A stretch of DNA of 64,000 nucleotides, from contig NZ_WPZQ01000010.1 in NCBI RefSeq assembly GCF_013030265.1, positions 143,142 through 207,141 on the forward strand, read 5' to 3'. This DNA comes from Ruegeria arenilitoris. Its GTDB lineage: Bacteria > Pseudomonadota > Alphaproteobacteria > Rhodobacterales > Rhodobacteraceae. The position numbers and the translations under genes are program-made. The notes below the pieces were generated by a model, which was not told the origin of the DNA, ran no database searches, and saw only the letters and a program-made list of their open reading frames with translations. Position 1 is the stretch's first letter; each line of letters opens with the position of its first letter. Below, one piece after another: positions 49,413 through 58,811 of this stretch.

Positions 49413-52264
49413 TGAGCCGGCTTCCCGCACCCTGGGGCAACAGGATCAACCGCGACGTTCCGGTCACGTTCAGTTTCGAAGGCAGGACCAATCAGGGGTT
49501 TGCAGGCGACGTGATCGCCTCAGCTCTGGCTGCGAAAGGTCAGTGGATGCTGTCGCGGTCGTTCAAGTATCACCGCCCGCGCGGTCTGATGTCGATGGCA
49601 GGGGCCGAGGCCGATACGTTGGTGCAGCTGCCTTCGGATCCGAACGTACAGGCTGATCGCCACCCGATCTCGCAGGGATTGCGGGTTAGCGCGCAGAACG
49701 TGAACGGCTCGCTGGCGCGAGATCGCGATGCCTACATGGACAAGCTGGGCCGGTTTTTGCCGGTTGGCTTCTATTACCGCTCGTTCATGGGCCCCACCCG
49801 CAACAGCTGGCTGAAGATGTGGGAGCCGCTGATCCGCAAGAAGGCCGGGCTGGGGGTCGTGGACCTCAAGGCACCGCACGCAGATTACGAAAAGGCCAAC
49901 CTGTTCTGCGACCTTCTGGTCGTGGGTGGCGGGCTGGCGGGTCTGACTGCCGCGATTGAGGCCGCCGAGGCTGGGGCTGATGTCATTCTGGCAGACATGG
50001 AGCCCGTACTGGGCGGCGCGCTGACTTATGGCCGCGATGGTGTGGACCGGCTGGATGCGCTGTTGAAGCAAGCTGCGGCACTGCCGAACCTGCGGGTGAT
50101 GACCGAAACCGTGGTCAACGGCTGGTTCGAGGATAACTGGCTGCCGCTGATCCGCGGCAACAAGCTGTACAAGACCCGCGCGCGTGAGGTTCTGCTGGCC
50201 ACCGGCAGCGTCGAGCAGCCCGCGGTATTTCGCAACAACGACCTACCCGGCATCATGCTGGGCGGTGCCGCGCAACGGTTGATGCGTCACTACGCGGTCA
50301 AACCAGGTCATCGCACAGTGGTGATGGCCGCGAATATTGACGGTTATCGCGTGGCGCTGGATCTGCTTGAGGCCGGCGTCGAGCTGGCCGCGCTGGTTGA
50401 CCCCCGGCCCGGTGGCAGCGGCGGAGCGCTCGCGTCGGAACTGGCGGCCACAGGCACGAAAGTCATTCAGGGGGTTGTGGAAGAGGCCCGCGGCAAGACC
50501 CATGTGACAGCTGTAAAGGTCGGAGACGATTGGCTGGACTGCGATCTGGCGGTGATCTCGGTGGGATATGCCCCGATGTGGCAATTGCCCTGCCACGCCG
50601 GTGCAAAACTGGGTTACGACGAAGACTCGGCGCGGTTCTCGCTGACCTTGCCGGATGCGGCGCTGGGCATAGCAGGCGGTCTTGCAGGTGTCTTTGCAGC
50701 GGATGCCGTCGTGGCGGATGCTCAGCAGGCGGCACAGGTCGCGCTGCAACGGCTGAATCTTTCGACACGAGAGATCACTCCGGTTGCGGATGACGAAGCA
50801 TCCCTGACCAATTTCGAGCCTGTGATCGCATCACATCCCATGGGCAAGGATTTCGTTGACCGAGACGAGGATATTCAGGTCAAGGATCTGCAAAACGCGG
50901 TCAAGGAAGGCTATCGCGAGCTTGAACTGATCAAGCGGTTCACCACCGTGGGTATGGGGCCAAGCCAGGGAAGGCATTCCGCACTAGCCACCGCGCGGGT
51001 CGTGGCCAAGGCCACAGATCGCAGCGTGGATCAGATCGGCGTGACCACGGCGCGCCCGCCTTTTGGTCCGGAAACGCTGGGTGTTCTGTCCGGCCATCAC
51101 CACCCGGCTGAACGGCGCACGGCGCTGCACCGCGAACATATCCGGCTGGGGGCCGATATGCGCCCGGTCGGGGCCTGGCGACGCCCTTATTTCTATGGCC
51201 CCAAGGTGGATGCCAAACGTCTGATCGAAGAAGAGGTCCACGCCGTCCGCAACGGGGTTGGCATTCTTGACGTCTCGACCCTTGGCGGGCTCGAGGTGCG
51301 CGGGCCGGATGCGGGGGAATTCCTGAACCGTATTTACACGTTGGCTTACAAGAAACAGCCCGTGGGCCGCTGCCGCTATTGCCTGATGACGAACGAGATG
51401 GGGACAGTCATCGATGATGGGGTGGCCTATCGTCTGGCCGAGGACCTCTATTACGTCACTGCCACCACCGGGGCCGTGGCGCGGGTCTATGCCGATATGC
51501 TATTCTGGAACGCGCAGTGGCGGCTGGATGTTGATGTATTGAACGTGACCTCGGCCTTTTCGGGCTTTAACATCACCGGCCCGAAGGCTCGCGATGTGGT
51601 GACAGCATTGGACGGCGACATCGACTTTTCGCGCGAGGGGTTTGCCTATCTCGACGGGCACAGCGGGACCGTGGCCGGCGTGCCGGTGCGCGCCATGCGA
51701 ATCGGATTTACCGGTGAGCTGAGCTATGAACTGCACTGTCCGTCGACCTATGCCAAGACCCTCTGGGATGCGGTGATCAAGGTCGGCGAGCCGGTGGGTA
51801 TGCGCCCTTACGGGCTCGAGGCCAGCCGTATTCTCAGGCTGGAGAAAGGTCACATCCTGATCGGTCAGGATACCGACGCGCTGACCTCTCCGGATGAGCT
51901 TGGATTTGAATGGGCGATTTCGAAAACCAAACCGTTCTTTGTTGGCAAGCGGTCGATCGAGATGCGCCGGAACAAAGGATTGTCTCGCAAACTGGTCGGG
52001 CTGAGTTTTGATGCACCGCAGGGTGATCCCAACGTGCCGGGCGAAAGTTGTCTGGTTCTAAAGGATGATGTTCCGGTGGGTCACATCACTTCGGTTCTGT
52101 GGTCACCCACGCTCAGCGCTCATATTGCACTTGCCTATGTGCACGGTGACGACGCCGATGAGGGCTCTGTAGTGACGGTGAAATGCCGCAATGGCGTACG
52201 TTTGAACGTACCGGTGCGCGGCCATACCTTCTTTGACGCTGAAAACAAACGGCAGGAGCTTTGA
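49412..52264 (+). CDS. soxA: Sarcosine oxidase-type alpha subunit
   Basis: A 950-residue subunit. An N-terminal ferredoxin-like domain (about 1-100, with FKYHRPRGL) precedes an NAD-binding fold with VVGGGLAGLTAAIEAAEAG at about 170-188, followed by a disulfide-reductase-like region and a C-terminal GcvT-type folate domain from about 575 (VRGPDAGEFLNRIYT, RIGFTGELSYELHC). The C1 unit released at the flavin site is trapped on tetrahydrofolate here. I chose ATG 49412, which shares one base with the soxD stop (TGATG); a GTG at 49409 is possible. soxG follows after 3 bp. Confidence 0.92.
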   Translation: MSRLPAPWGNRINRDVPVTFSFEGRTNQGFAGDVIASALAAKGQWMLSRSFKYHRPRGLMSMAGAEADTLVQLPSDPNVQADRHPISQGLRVSAQNVNGSLARDRDAYMDKLGRFLPVGFYYRSFMGPTRNSWLKMWEPLIRKKAGLGVVDLKAPHADYEKANLFCDLLVVGGGLAGLTAAIEAAEAGADVILADMEPVLGGALTYGRDGVDRLDALLKQAAALPNLRVMTETVVNGWFEDNWLPLIRGNKLYKTRAREVLLATGSVEQPAVFRNNDLPGIMLGGAAQRLMRHYAVKPGHRTVVMAANIDGYRVALDLLEAGVELAALVDPRPGGSGGALASELAATGTKVIQGVVEEARGKTHVTAVKVGDDWLDCDLAVISVGYAPMWQLPCHAGAKLGYDEDSARFSLTLPDAALGIAGGLAGVFAADAVVADAQQAAQVALQRLNLSTREITPVADDEASLTNFEPVIASHPMGKDFVDRDEDIQVKDLQNAVKEGYRELELIKRFTTVGMGPSQGRHSALATARVVAKATDRSVDQIGVTTARPPFGPETLGVLSGHHHPAERRTALHREHIRLGADMRPVGAWRRPYFYGPKVDAKRLIEEEVHAVRNGVGILDVSTLGGLEVRGPDAGEFLNRIYTLAYKKQPVGRCRYCLMTNEMGTVIDDGVAYRLAEDLYYVTATTGAVARVYADMLFWNAQWRLDVDVLNVTSAFSGFNITGPKARDVVTALDGDIDFSREGFAYLDGHSGTVAGVPVRAMRIGFTGELSYELHCPSTYAKTLWDAVIKVGEPVGMRPYGLEASRILRLEKGHILIGQDTDALTSPDELGFEWAISKTKPFFVGKRSIEMRRNKGLSRKLVGLSFDAPQGDPNVPGESCLVLKDDVPVGHITSVLWSPTLSAHIALAYVHGDDADEGSVVTVKCRNGVRLNVPVRGHTFFDAENKRQEL

Positions 52265-52267
52265 TTC

Positions 52268-52816
52268 ATGCGTATCTACCCGCTTGACCCTCAGGGCGCT
52301 GCCGAAGGCACACCGCTTGTCACTGGTGACGTTACCTTGCGAGATTTTAGCCATACATCGCGCTTTGGGCTCAAGGGCAGGGGCTCGGTGGCGTTCCTGC
52401 AATCGCAGGGGATTTCGGTTCCCGGGGTGAATGAAACGGCAACCGGAGTGCTGCGCCTCGGAAGTGAGGAAGTGGTCGTTTTGGATGGACCAACCGAGCT
52501 GCGCGCTAGTTGGGAAGCCGCGCAAGCCCCAAAGGGGTATTATGCATGGCGCGAGGAAACCTGGGCCATGATGCATCTGAGCGGTGAGCGCCTGTTCGAT
52601 TTGATGGCCAAGATTTGTCCGGTCGACCTGTCTGTATCGGCATTTGCTGTGGGGCGGATTGCGCAGACACGGGTGGGTTATGTCGAGGCGATCACTTGGC
52701 GGAACGATCGTGACGGTATTGGCTTTGATCTGCTATTCGACATTGCCGCAACTGCTTTCTTTGCTGACGCTGTGGCAACGGCAAGCGCTGAATTCAATCG
52801 AGAGGTAACACCATGA
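52268..52816 (+). CDS. soxG: Sarcosine oxidase-type gamma subunit
   Basis: A 182-residue subunit of the SoxBDAG complex with the GcvT/YgfZ-like fold. It contains RFGLKGRGSVAFLQSQGI, LRLGSEEVVVLDGP and CPVDLSVSAFAVGRIAQTRVG, all in family order, and ends in FFADAVATASAEF. It completes the four-gene unit. Its stop overlaps the start of the dehydrogenase gene by 4 bp (ATGA), so that enzyme is translationally coupled to the oxidase. Confidence 0.9.
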   Translation: MRIYPLDPQGAAEGTPLVTGDVTLRDFSHTSRFGLKGRGSVAFLQSQGISVPGVNETATGVLRLGSEEVVVLDGPTELRASWEAAQAPKGYYAWREETWAMMHLSGERLFDLMAKICPVDLSVSAFAVGRIAQTRVGYVEAITWRNDRDGIGFDLLFDIAATAFFADAVATASAEFNREVTP

Positions 52817-53778
52817 CATCCCCTGTCGTGATCCTGCACACCGACAATCCCGACGCATCGCGTGAGGTACTGGCCAAGGGCCATCCTGATCTCGAAATTC
52901 ACACCTGTAGCACCTATGATGGACTGCCTGATCTGATCGCACAGACAGGGGCCGAGGTGGTATATTCGGTGCGCTTTGCCAGCACACCCGGTTTTCCGCG
53001 AGAGGCTTTGACAGAGGCACCAACTGTGAAATGGGTATCGGTTGGCGGGTCCGGGACGGATCACATTATTCCGTGGAACCCCGAGGAGCTGACCGTCACC
53101 AACGCCGCCGGGGTCGCGGCCGATATGATGGCACAGTACGCGCTGGGAGCGATGCTGCATTTCTCGCTGGACTTGCCGGGTTTTCGCGCGGCGCAGGCCC
53201 GGCGCGAATGGGTTTCAGGCAAGGTTGAACCGATTGACGGCAAGACCGTTTTGATCGTTGGTCTGGGAAAGACCGGAGAGGCGGTTGCTGCCCGCGCCAA
53301 AGCAATGGACATGAACACGATTGGCGTCCGGGCGCGCCCCAAAGCCACGCCCAACGTGGATGAGGTACATGGGATCGAGGCGCTGCCGGACCTCTGGTCG
53401 CGTGCTGATTTCATTGTTGTCTGTGTGCCCCTTCTGGATTCAACACTCGGCCTTGTGGGCGCGGACGCATTCGACGCCATGAAGAAAACTGCAGTGCTTG
53501 TCGATGTGTCGCGCGGTGGCGTGATTGAAGAGGCCCCGTTGATGGCCGCTCTGGCCGAGAACCGGATCAGGGGTGCTGCACTGGACGTGTTCGCGACCGA
53601 ACCTCTGCCTGCTGAGCATGATATCTGGGGGTTGGACAACGTGATCGTCACGCCCCATTGCAGCTCGGTCTACGACGGTTGGGATTTGAAATCGGTCGAG
53701 ATGTTTTCCGAAAACCTGAAGCGCTATCGCAATGGCGAGGCGCTGAGCAATATCGTTAATCCAGAACGGGGATACTAG
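52813..53778 (+). CDS. D-isomer-specific 2-hydroxyacid dehydrogenase
   Basis: A 321-residue NAD(P)-dependent enzyme that interconverts a 2-hydroxy acid and a 2-oxo acid. The Rossmann loop GLGKTGEAVAARAKAM is at 150-165, and the catalytic trio is complete: Arg234 (DVSRGGV), Glu263 (FATEPLP) and His282 (TPHCSS). It overlaps soxG by 4 bp and lies 4 bp before mttB, so it belongs to the same operon. It probably handles the carbon skeleton left after demethylation; its substrate is not known. Confidence 0.88.
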   Translation: MTSPVVILHTDNPDASREVLAKGHPDLEIHTCSTYDGLPDLIAQTGAEVVYSVRFASTPGFPREALTEAPTVKWVSVGGSGTDHIIPWNPEELTVTNAAGVAADMMAQYALGAMLHFSLDLPGFRAAQARREWVSGKVEPIDGKTVLIVGLGKTGEAVAARAKAMDMNTIGVRARPKATPNVDEVHGIEALPDLWSRADFIVVCVPLLDSTLGLVGADAFDAMKKTAVLVDVSRGGVIEEAPLMAALAENRIRGAALDVFATEPLPAEHDIWGLDNVIVTPHCSSVYDGWDLKSVEMFSENLKRYRNGEALSNIVNPERGY

Positions 53779-53782
53779 GACA

Positions 53783-55321
53783 ATGGCACGAGAAAAACGC
53801 GCAGGTGGTCGTCGCGGAAAATCCGGACGCAGCGCGGCGGGAATCGAGCAGCTACCCTGGACGCAGGTGCGTAACGAATACCCGGCGTACGAGTTGCTGA
53901 ATCTCGAGCAGATGGACCAGCTGCACGCCACCTCGATGCGAATCCTGTCCGAGGCGGGTATCCGTGTCATGGGTGACAACGTCATGGATATCTTCGAACG
54001 CGCCGGGGCGATCGTCGACCGTGACACCAAGACCATCCGCATGGATGAGAGCATTGTATCCGAAGCCCTGAAAACGGTGCCGCAAGAGTTTACTCTGACC
54101 TCGCGCAATCGCGCCAAGCAGATCACGCTGGGCGGTAACCATGTGAATTTCGGGCTGGTTGCAGGGCCTCCTAACGTACACGACTGCATAAATGGCCGCC
54201 GTCAGGGGAACTACGAAGATTATTGTAACTTCATCCGGCTGGCGCATCATTTCAACGCGATCCATCTGATCGGCAATCAGGTGATGGCGCCGATCGAGAT
54301 GCCAGCGAACAACCGCCATCTCGACACCTACAACGCCAACCTGACCTATAGCGACCTGAGCTTTCACTGCACCGCGATAGGTCGCGGGCGGGCGATGGAC
54401 GGTATCAACATGATGGCGATCTCGCGCGGGCAAACACCGGAAGAGATGCGCGGTGATCCGGGTGTGATCACCATCATCTCGGTCAACTCGCCGCGTCTGT
54501 TCGACGATGCAATGGGGGACGGTCTGATTGCGATGGCGGAATATGGCCAGCCGGTGACGGTGACGCCGTTCACCCTGATGGGGGCGATGACGCCGGTCAC
54601 CTTGCCAGCTGCGCTGGCGCAGCAGAATGCAGAGGCGTTGTTTGGTGTTGTTCTGACGCAGCTGGTCAGCCCCGGCGCGCCCGTCATGTATGGCTCATTC
54701 ACGTCCAATGTGGATATGAAATCCGGCGCCCCGGCCTTTGGTACGCCCGAAAATGCCAAGGCCAACATCGTGGGTGGCCAGTTGGCGCGGCGCTATGGCA
54801 TTCCGTACCGTACATCGAATGCCAACGCTTCGAACGTGGTGGATTTGCAGGCGGCTTATGAAACGATGATGGCAACCTGGGGCGCGGTTCTGGGTGGGGC
54901 AAACATCGTGTATCACGCCGCTGGATGGCTTGAGGGCGGTCTGACGGCCTCGTACGAGAAATTCATCATGGATGTCGAAATCATCCAGAACATGATGGAA
55001 TTCCTCAGGCCGATGAAGTTCGATACCGATGAACTTGGTTTTGACACGATCAGTTCGGTGCCGACCGGCGGCCACTTTTTTGGCACCGAGCACACGATGG
55101 CCCGGTATGAGACCGCGTTTTACAAGCCGATGCTGTCAGATTGGCAGAACTATGAAAACTGGGAGGCTGCGGGGGCAAAAGACGCGCTGCAACGGGCGAC
55201 AGACACTTGGCAGCAGGCCTTGCGCGAATATCAGGCACCGGAAATGGACCCGGCTGTGCGAGAAGAGCTGGACGCCTATATCGCCAAACGGCGCGAGGAA
55301 ATCGGCAGCGGCGAACCCTAG
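53783..55321 (+). CDS. MttB-family corrinoid methyltransferase, non-pyrrolysine
   Basis: A 512-residue TIM-barrel protein of the trimethylamine methyltransferase (MttB) superfamily. LPWTQVRNEYPAYELLNLEQMDQLHATSMRILSEAGI opens the family domain, and the C-terminal part contains YHAAGWLEGGLTASYEKFIMDVE and SSVPTGGHFFGTEHT. The frame has no internal amber codon, so it is of the non-pyrrolysine group, whose studied members (MtgB, MtpB) demethylate glycine betaine or proline betaine and pass the methyl to a corrinoid protein. No corrinoid protein or reactivase is encoded nearby. It is the last gene of the operon and has a terminator. Confidence 0.9.
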   Translation: MAREKRAGGRRGKSGRSAAGIEQLPWTQVRNEYPAYELLNLEQMDQLHATSMRILSEAGIRVMGDNVMDIFERAGAIVDRDTKTIRMDESIVSEALKTVPQEFTLTSRNRAKQITLGGNHVNFGLVAGPPNVHDCINGRRQGNYEDYCNFIRLAHHFNAIHLIGNQVMAPIEMPANNRHLDTYNANLTYSDLSFHCTAIGRGRAMDGINMMAISRGQTPEEMRGDPGVITIISVNSPRLFDDAMGDGLIAMAEYGQPVTVTPFTLMGAMTPVTLPAALAQQNAEALFGVVLTQLVSPGAPVMYGSFTSNVDMKSGAPAFGTPENAKANIVGGQLARRYGIPYRTSNANASNVVDLQAAYETMMATWGAVLGGANIVYHAAGWLEGGLTASYEKFIMDVEIIQNMMEFLRPMKFDTDELGFDTISSVPTGGHFFGTEHTMARYETAFYKPMLSDWQNYENWEAAGAKDALQRATDTWQQALREYQAPEMDPAVREELDAYIAKRREEIGSGEP

Positions 55322-55328
55322 GATAGAT

Positions 55329-55360
55329 CGGGGCAGGGAGCGTTCCTTGCCCCGCTGTTT
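55329..55360 (+). terminator. Terminator of the PrpD-sox-mttB operon
   Basis: CGGGGCA (55329-55335) pairs with TGCCCCG (55348-55354) around a 12-base loop that can extend the stem; CTGTTTTC follows. It begins 8 bp after the mttB stop and ends at the convergent racemase gene. Confidence 0.75.
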
Positions 55361-56098
55361 TCAGAGATTGTCGAACAGACGTCCCGGAAGCGTGTCGTGT
55401 CGGGGCAAGTTCAGGGCTTTCATCAGACCGAACATCATGGCCTGATTTGATGTGACCACCGGTTTGTCCAACGCAGCCTCGACGCGTTCGATGGCCTCAA
55501 CCGATCGCATGTCAGTGCAGCTAAGCACGATGGCCTGCGCATCCTGATGATCAGCCTGACACGCCAAGTCGAACACTTCATCCGGAGTAAGTTCCCCTTG
55601 TCCGTAATTTCCAAGCTCACGGCCCACATCCGCTCGCTTGACGGTTTCAATTCCGTTGTGGGCCATGAAATCGATGGCCTGTGCATTGATCTCACCCAGA
55701 TAAGGGGAGGAGAAGCCAACCTTCGTTGCGCCAAGCGCCTTGATACCTGCGATTAGCGCTCCGGCTGCGGTTAGGGACGCAGCACCGGATCCTGCTTTGA
55801 TCTGTTGTGCCAGATCAGCGTCAAAGGACGGCCCATGAGTCAGTGTTGCAGAGGTACATCCGTACAGCACCACATCAGGACGCACGCCCGAGATCATTCG
55901 CAGGTCGTGGCTGATATCGGATGCACCTAACCCGGCCATCTGGTCTGAACCAGGGATTTCATCCACATCATAGCCCCCCATGCGCTGGAAATGGACCGTG
56001 GTGTTCGGTGGACGCAGCAGCTCCATGTCCGGTTCCAGATTGGTGTTGGTGAAGGGCACCAGAACACCGATCTTGGCAGCGGTTCGCGTCTCAGTCAT
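55361..56098 (-). CDS. Maleate isomerase/Asp-Glu racemase family protein
   Basis: A 245-residue two-cysteine enzyme. Cys81 in YGCTSATLTHG and Cys194 in VLSCTDMRS match the pair used by maleate cis-trans isomerase, and PFTNTNLEPDM near residue 15 is the substrate-binding start. The superfamily also includes glutamate, aspartate and hydantoin racemases and arylmalonate decarboxylase. Its start overlaps the end of the aminotransferase gene by 4 bp, making it the last gene of the hyuA-hyuB operon. This context makes racemisation or isomerisation of the hydantoinase product or substrate plausible. Confidence 0.87.
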   Translation of the reverse strand: MTETRTAAKIGVLVPFTNTNLEPDMELLRPPNTTVHFQRMGGYDVDEIPGSDQMAGLGASDISHDLRMISGVRPDVVLYGCTSATLTHGPSFDADLAQQIKAGSGAASLTAAGALIAGIKALGATKVGFSSPYLGEINAQAIDFMAHNGIETVKRADVGRELGNYGQGELTPDEVFDLACQADHQDAQAIVLSCTDMRSVEAIERVEAALDKPVVTSNQAMMFGLMKALNLPRHDTLPGRLFDNL

Positions 56099-57162
56099 GT
56101 CAGAACTCCTTTCAGGACCGTCAGGCAGCGGTCCATGACGGATGCTTCGCAGATGGTGGCGCGCAGGCAGTCACTCAGGCCATAGCCACCCATGCCACGC
56201 ATCAGCAGGTTTTCGGCACGCAGAGCCGCGTCCGCGCGTTGCGCATCCTCGGCCGAGGCAAAGCGCATCAGCACGAAATTTGTGTGGCTTTCGGGAACCG
56301 TCAAACCCAAGGCGCGGCAGTCTTCAGTAAACCGGTCGCGAATATGGGCTGTTCGGGCAACCACATCCTGCATATGCGCCTGATCCCGCATGGCGGCTGC
56401 GGCGGCTGCCTGCGAAGCGATCGAGATGTTGTTGGGGTTGAGCAATTTGCGTAGCTCATCAGCAACCTCGGGCGGGAAGTAACCCCATCCGGCGCGCGCG
56501 CCTGCCAAGCCGTAAGCCTTTGAGAATGTGCGCATGACCACGGTATCTCCCCTGTCTGTCAGGGCAAAGATCTCGGTGGGATCATTGGCTTCATCGGAAA
56601 ACTCGGCATAGGCCTGATCGACAACCAACAGAACATCTGGTGGTAGCCCCTCCCGAAGACGAATGATCTCGGAGTTCGGAATCAGCGTTCCGGTCGGGTT
56701 ACCGGGATTACACACAAAAACGATCCGAGTGTTGGGCGTCATCGCAGCAAGGATGTCGTCGACCGAAACGGTCAGGTCGACCTCGCGCGCCTTTACATAA
56801 TCGGCTTGCACCTGCGCTGCAGCAGAAGAGACAAATGCGTACCCGTAGTCTGTACCCAGAACCCGGTTACCGGGTCCGGCATAAGCTCGGATCAGGCAAC
56901 CGATCAGTTCCATCGAACCTGCGCCGCATAACACCCGTGCCGGGTCGAGCCCATGCACATCAGCAATTGCGGCGCGCAGTTCGGGCCATTCCGGATCGGG
57001 GTAGAGCGGCAGATCGCCCATAGCCGCCTGACCCGCTGCGATGGCAGCAGGGCTTGCGGCAAAGGCGCTTTCATTCTGGGCCAGCGAGACGGTGCTGTCG
57101 CCGCCAAGATCGGCCAGCGCATAAGCCGCCATCGCGCCCACATGGGGAACCGGGCGGATCAT
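56095..57162 (-). CDS. HisC-like aminotransferase (class I/II)
   Basis: A 355-residue PLP enzyme with the histidinol-phosphate aminotransferase pattern. Lys215 in FSKAYGLAGARAGWG is the cofactor lysine, NPGNPTG (about 152-158) and DQAYAEF (182-188) are the cofactor-binding motifs. The his operon is not here, so a catabolic aminotransferase is more likely than histidine biosynthesis. Start and stop overlap its neighbours by 4 bp each (ATGA), so it is translated together with HyuB and the racemase. Confidence 0.88.
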   Translation of the reverse strand: MIRPVPHVGAMAAYALADLGGDSTVSLAQNESAFAASPAAIAAGQAAMGDLPLYPDPEWPELRAAIADVHGLDPARVLCGAGSMELIGCLIRAYAGPGNRVLGTDYGYAFVSSAAAQVQADYVKAREVDLTVSVDDILAAMTPNTRIVFVCNPGNPTGTLIPNSEIIRLREGLPPDVLLVVDQAYAEFSDEANDPTEIFALTDRGDTVVMRTFSKAYGLAGARAGWGYFPPEVADELRKLLNPNNISIASQAAAAAAMRDQAHMQDVVARTAHIRDRFTEDCRALGLTVPESHTNFVLMRFASAEDAQRADAALRAENLLMRGMGGYGLSDCLRATICEASVMDRCLTVLKGVLT

Positions 57163-58811
57163 GACTCGACTCCGTAAGTTTTAGCGCCGTCCTCGCTGAT
57201 CAATCCGCGCTTCAGATCCAGCGCAAGTGCCTGTGCGTCGCGTTCCGACGGATCGCCGAAACCACCTCCGCCGGGCGTTTCGAAGATCAGGTAATCGCCA
57301 CCTTCAACCCGCAGTTCGCCTTTGCCCGGAATGTCGCTTTCACCATCGCGGAATCGGATACGGCCCGGCGCACCGGGTTGCCCGCCCATTCGTCCGAGGG
57401 CGGGGAATTTCAGGCGTTCAACCGACAGGAACACGATGAAGGGTGCATCATTGGCCGAGGTCATCTCGATCCTCTGGCCCAGCCCACCGCGATACTTGCC
57501 CGCACCACCGGAATCAGGCCGCAACTCTCGTTTCCATATGGTGACGGGTGCAACGCTTTCGGTGATCTCTACCTGTGATCCAAACACGCCGGACGGGTAA
57601 GCCGTAGCTGACAGACCATCCGCATAGGGCCGCGCGCCGGTTCCTCCGTTGTGGACCGGTTCGACGGCGAATTCCCGACCACCATCACGGGCCACTTCGG
57701 GTGCATGCCGCATCGGCAGATCGAACATGCAGGATGCACCCTCTGCCGGAACCTGTTCCGGCAGTGCCTGATGCAGGCAGCCCAGAACCAGATCCGGTGT
57801 GACCTGTCCCAGCGTATGCCGCATCGCAACCGGAACCGGGCGCTGGGCATTCAGGATACAGCCCTTCGGTCCGTCCACTGTGAAGGGCTCCAGCGAACCG
57901 GCATTGTTGGGAATATCGGGACCCACGATGCAGCGCAGTGCAAACACGGTATAGGCCGTCGCATAGTTGAGCGGCACGTTGATACCCTTGCGCGAACAGC
58001 CAGAAGTGCCGGTGAAATCCACATGCATGCCCGATTTGCTGACAGTCAGGGTCGCGTGCAGTTCCAACTCGTTTTCATAGCCATCCATTTTCAGGGCGTT
58101 CTTGTAGACCCCTTCCGGCACCTCAGAGATTGCCTCGAGTGTGCCGCGGCGCGAGGTGTCGATAATGTAGCTGCCCAGCCTGTCCAGATCGTCAATTCCG
58201 AACTCGTCCATCATGTCGACCAGACGGGTCACGCCTGCTTCGCAACAGGCGATCAGCGCATATATGTCGCCCTCGTTTGCAATGGGCTCGCGGCTGTTGG
58301 CGCGGACGATGTCGAGCAGCAGCGCGTTCGGCACGCCTTCTTCGACCAGTTTGCAGGGTGGGATCAGCAGACCTTCATCATAGATGTCGGAACCTTCTGG
58401 CCCCATGCCGAGGCCACCCAGATCGACCAGATGCGAGGTGCATGAGGTAAAGCCCACGACCTTGCCGTTCTTGAACGCAGGCATCATCAGCAGAAAATCG
58501 TTCAGATGCCCCGAGGCGAGCCAGGGATCATTGGTCATATAGATGTCGCCGGGCTTCATGTTCTGCACAGGGAAACGGTCGCGCAGATGCATCACCGCTT
58601 CGGCCATGGTGTTGATATGGCCCGGTGTGCCGGTGACGGCCTGCGCCAACATCCGACCATGAACATCGAAAATCCCGGCAGAGATGTCACCACATTCGCG
58701 CACGATGGGGGAAAATGCTGCGCGGATCAGGGTCTGGCCCTGCTCTTCAACCACAGCCAACAGGCGATTCCACATCACCTGCAAGCGGGCAGAGGACAGA
58801 TCGGCGGTCAT
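57159..58811 (-). CDS. Hydantoinase B/oxoprolinase family protein
   Basis: A 550-residue HyuB-type subunit. The family motifs GDISAGIFDVHGRMLAQAVTGTPGHINTM near residue 40, GDIYMTNDPWLASGHLNDFLLM, and TGTSGCSRKGINVPLNYATAYTVFA are present, and GGYLIFETPGGGGFGDPSERD-type sequence lies near the end. HyuA and HyuB together hydrolyse a cyclic amide (hydantoin, N-methylhydantoin or 5-oxoproline) with ATP. The ATG at 58811 shares a base with the hyuA stop, and AGGAGG lies 6 bases upstream; an ATG at 58814 is also possible. Confidence 0.92.
   Translation of the reverse strand: MTADLSSARLQVMWNRLLAVVEEQGQTLIRAAFSPIVRECGDISAGIFDVHGRMLAQAVTGTPGHINTMAEAVMHLRDRFPVQNMKPGDIYMTNDPWLASGHLNDFLLMMPAFKNGKVVGFTSCTSHLVDLGGLGMGPEGSDIYDEGLLIPPCKLVEEGVPNALLLDIVRANSREPIANEGDIYALIACCEAGVTRLVDMMDEFGIDDLDRLGSYIIDTSRRGTLEAISEVPEGVYKNALKMDGYENELELHATLTVSKSGMHVDFTGTSGCSRKGINVPLNYATAYTVFALRCIVGPDIPNNAGSLEPFTVDGPKGCILNAQRPVPVAMRHTLGQVTPDLVLGCLHQALPEQVPAEGASCMFDLPMRHAPEVARDGGREFAVEPVHNGGTGARPYADGLSATAYPSGVFGSQVEITESVAPVTIWKRELRPDSGGAGKYRGGLGQRIEMTSANDAPFIVFLSVERLKFPALGRMGGQPGAPGRIRFRDGESDIPGKGELRVEGGDYLIFETPGGGGFGDPSERDAQALALDLKRGLISEDGAKTYGVES

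Noticed and set aside
55319..55321. The mttB gene ends in an amber TAG codon, raising the idea of pyrrolysine read-through.
   Set aside because: The TAG is at the normal family end (512 residues), is followed within 8 bp by a terminator hairpin, and no extended homology lies beyond it.
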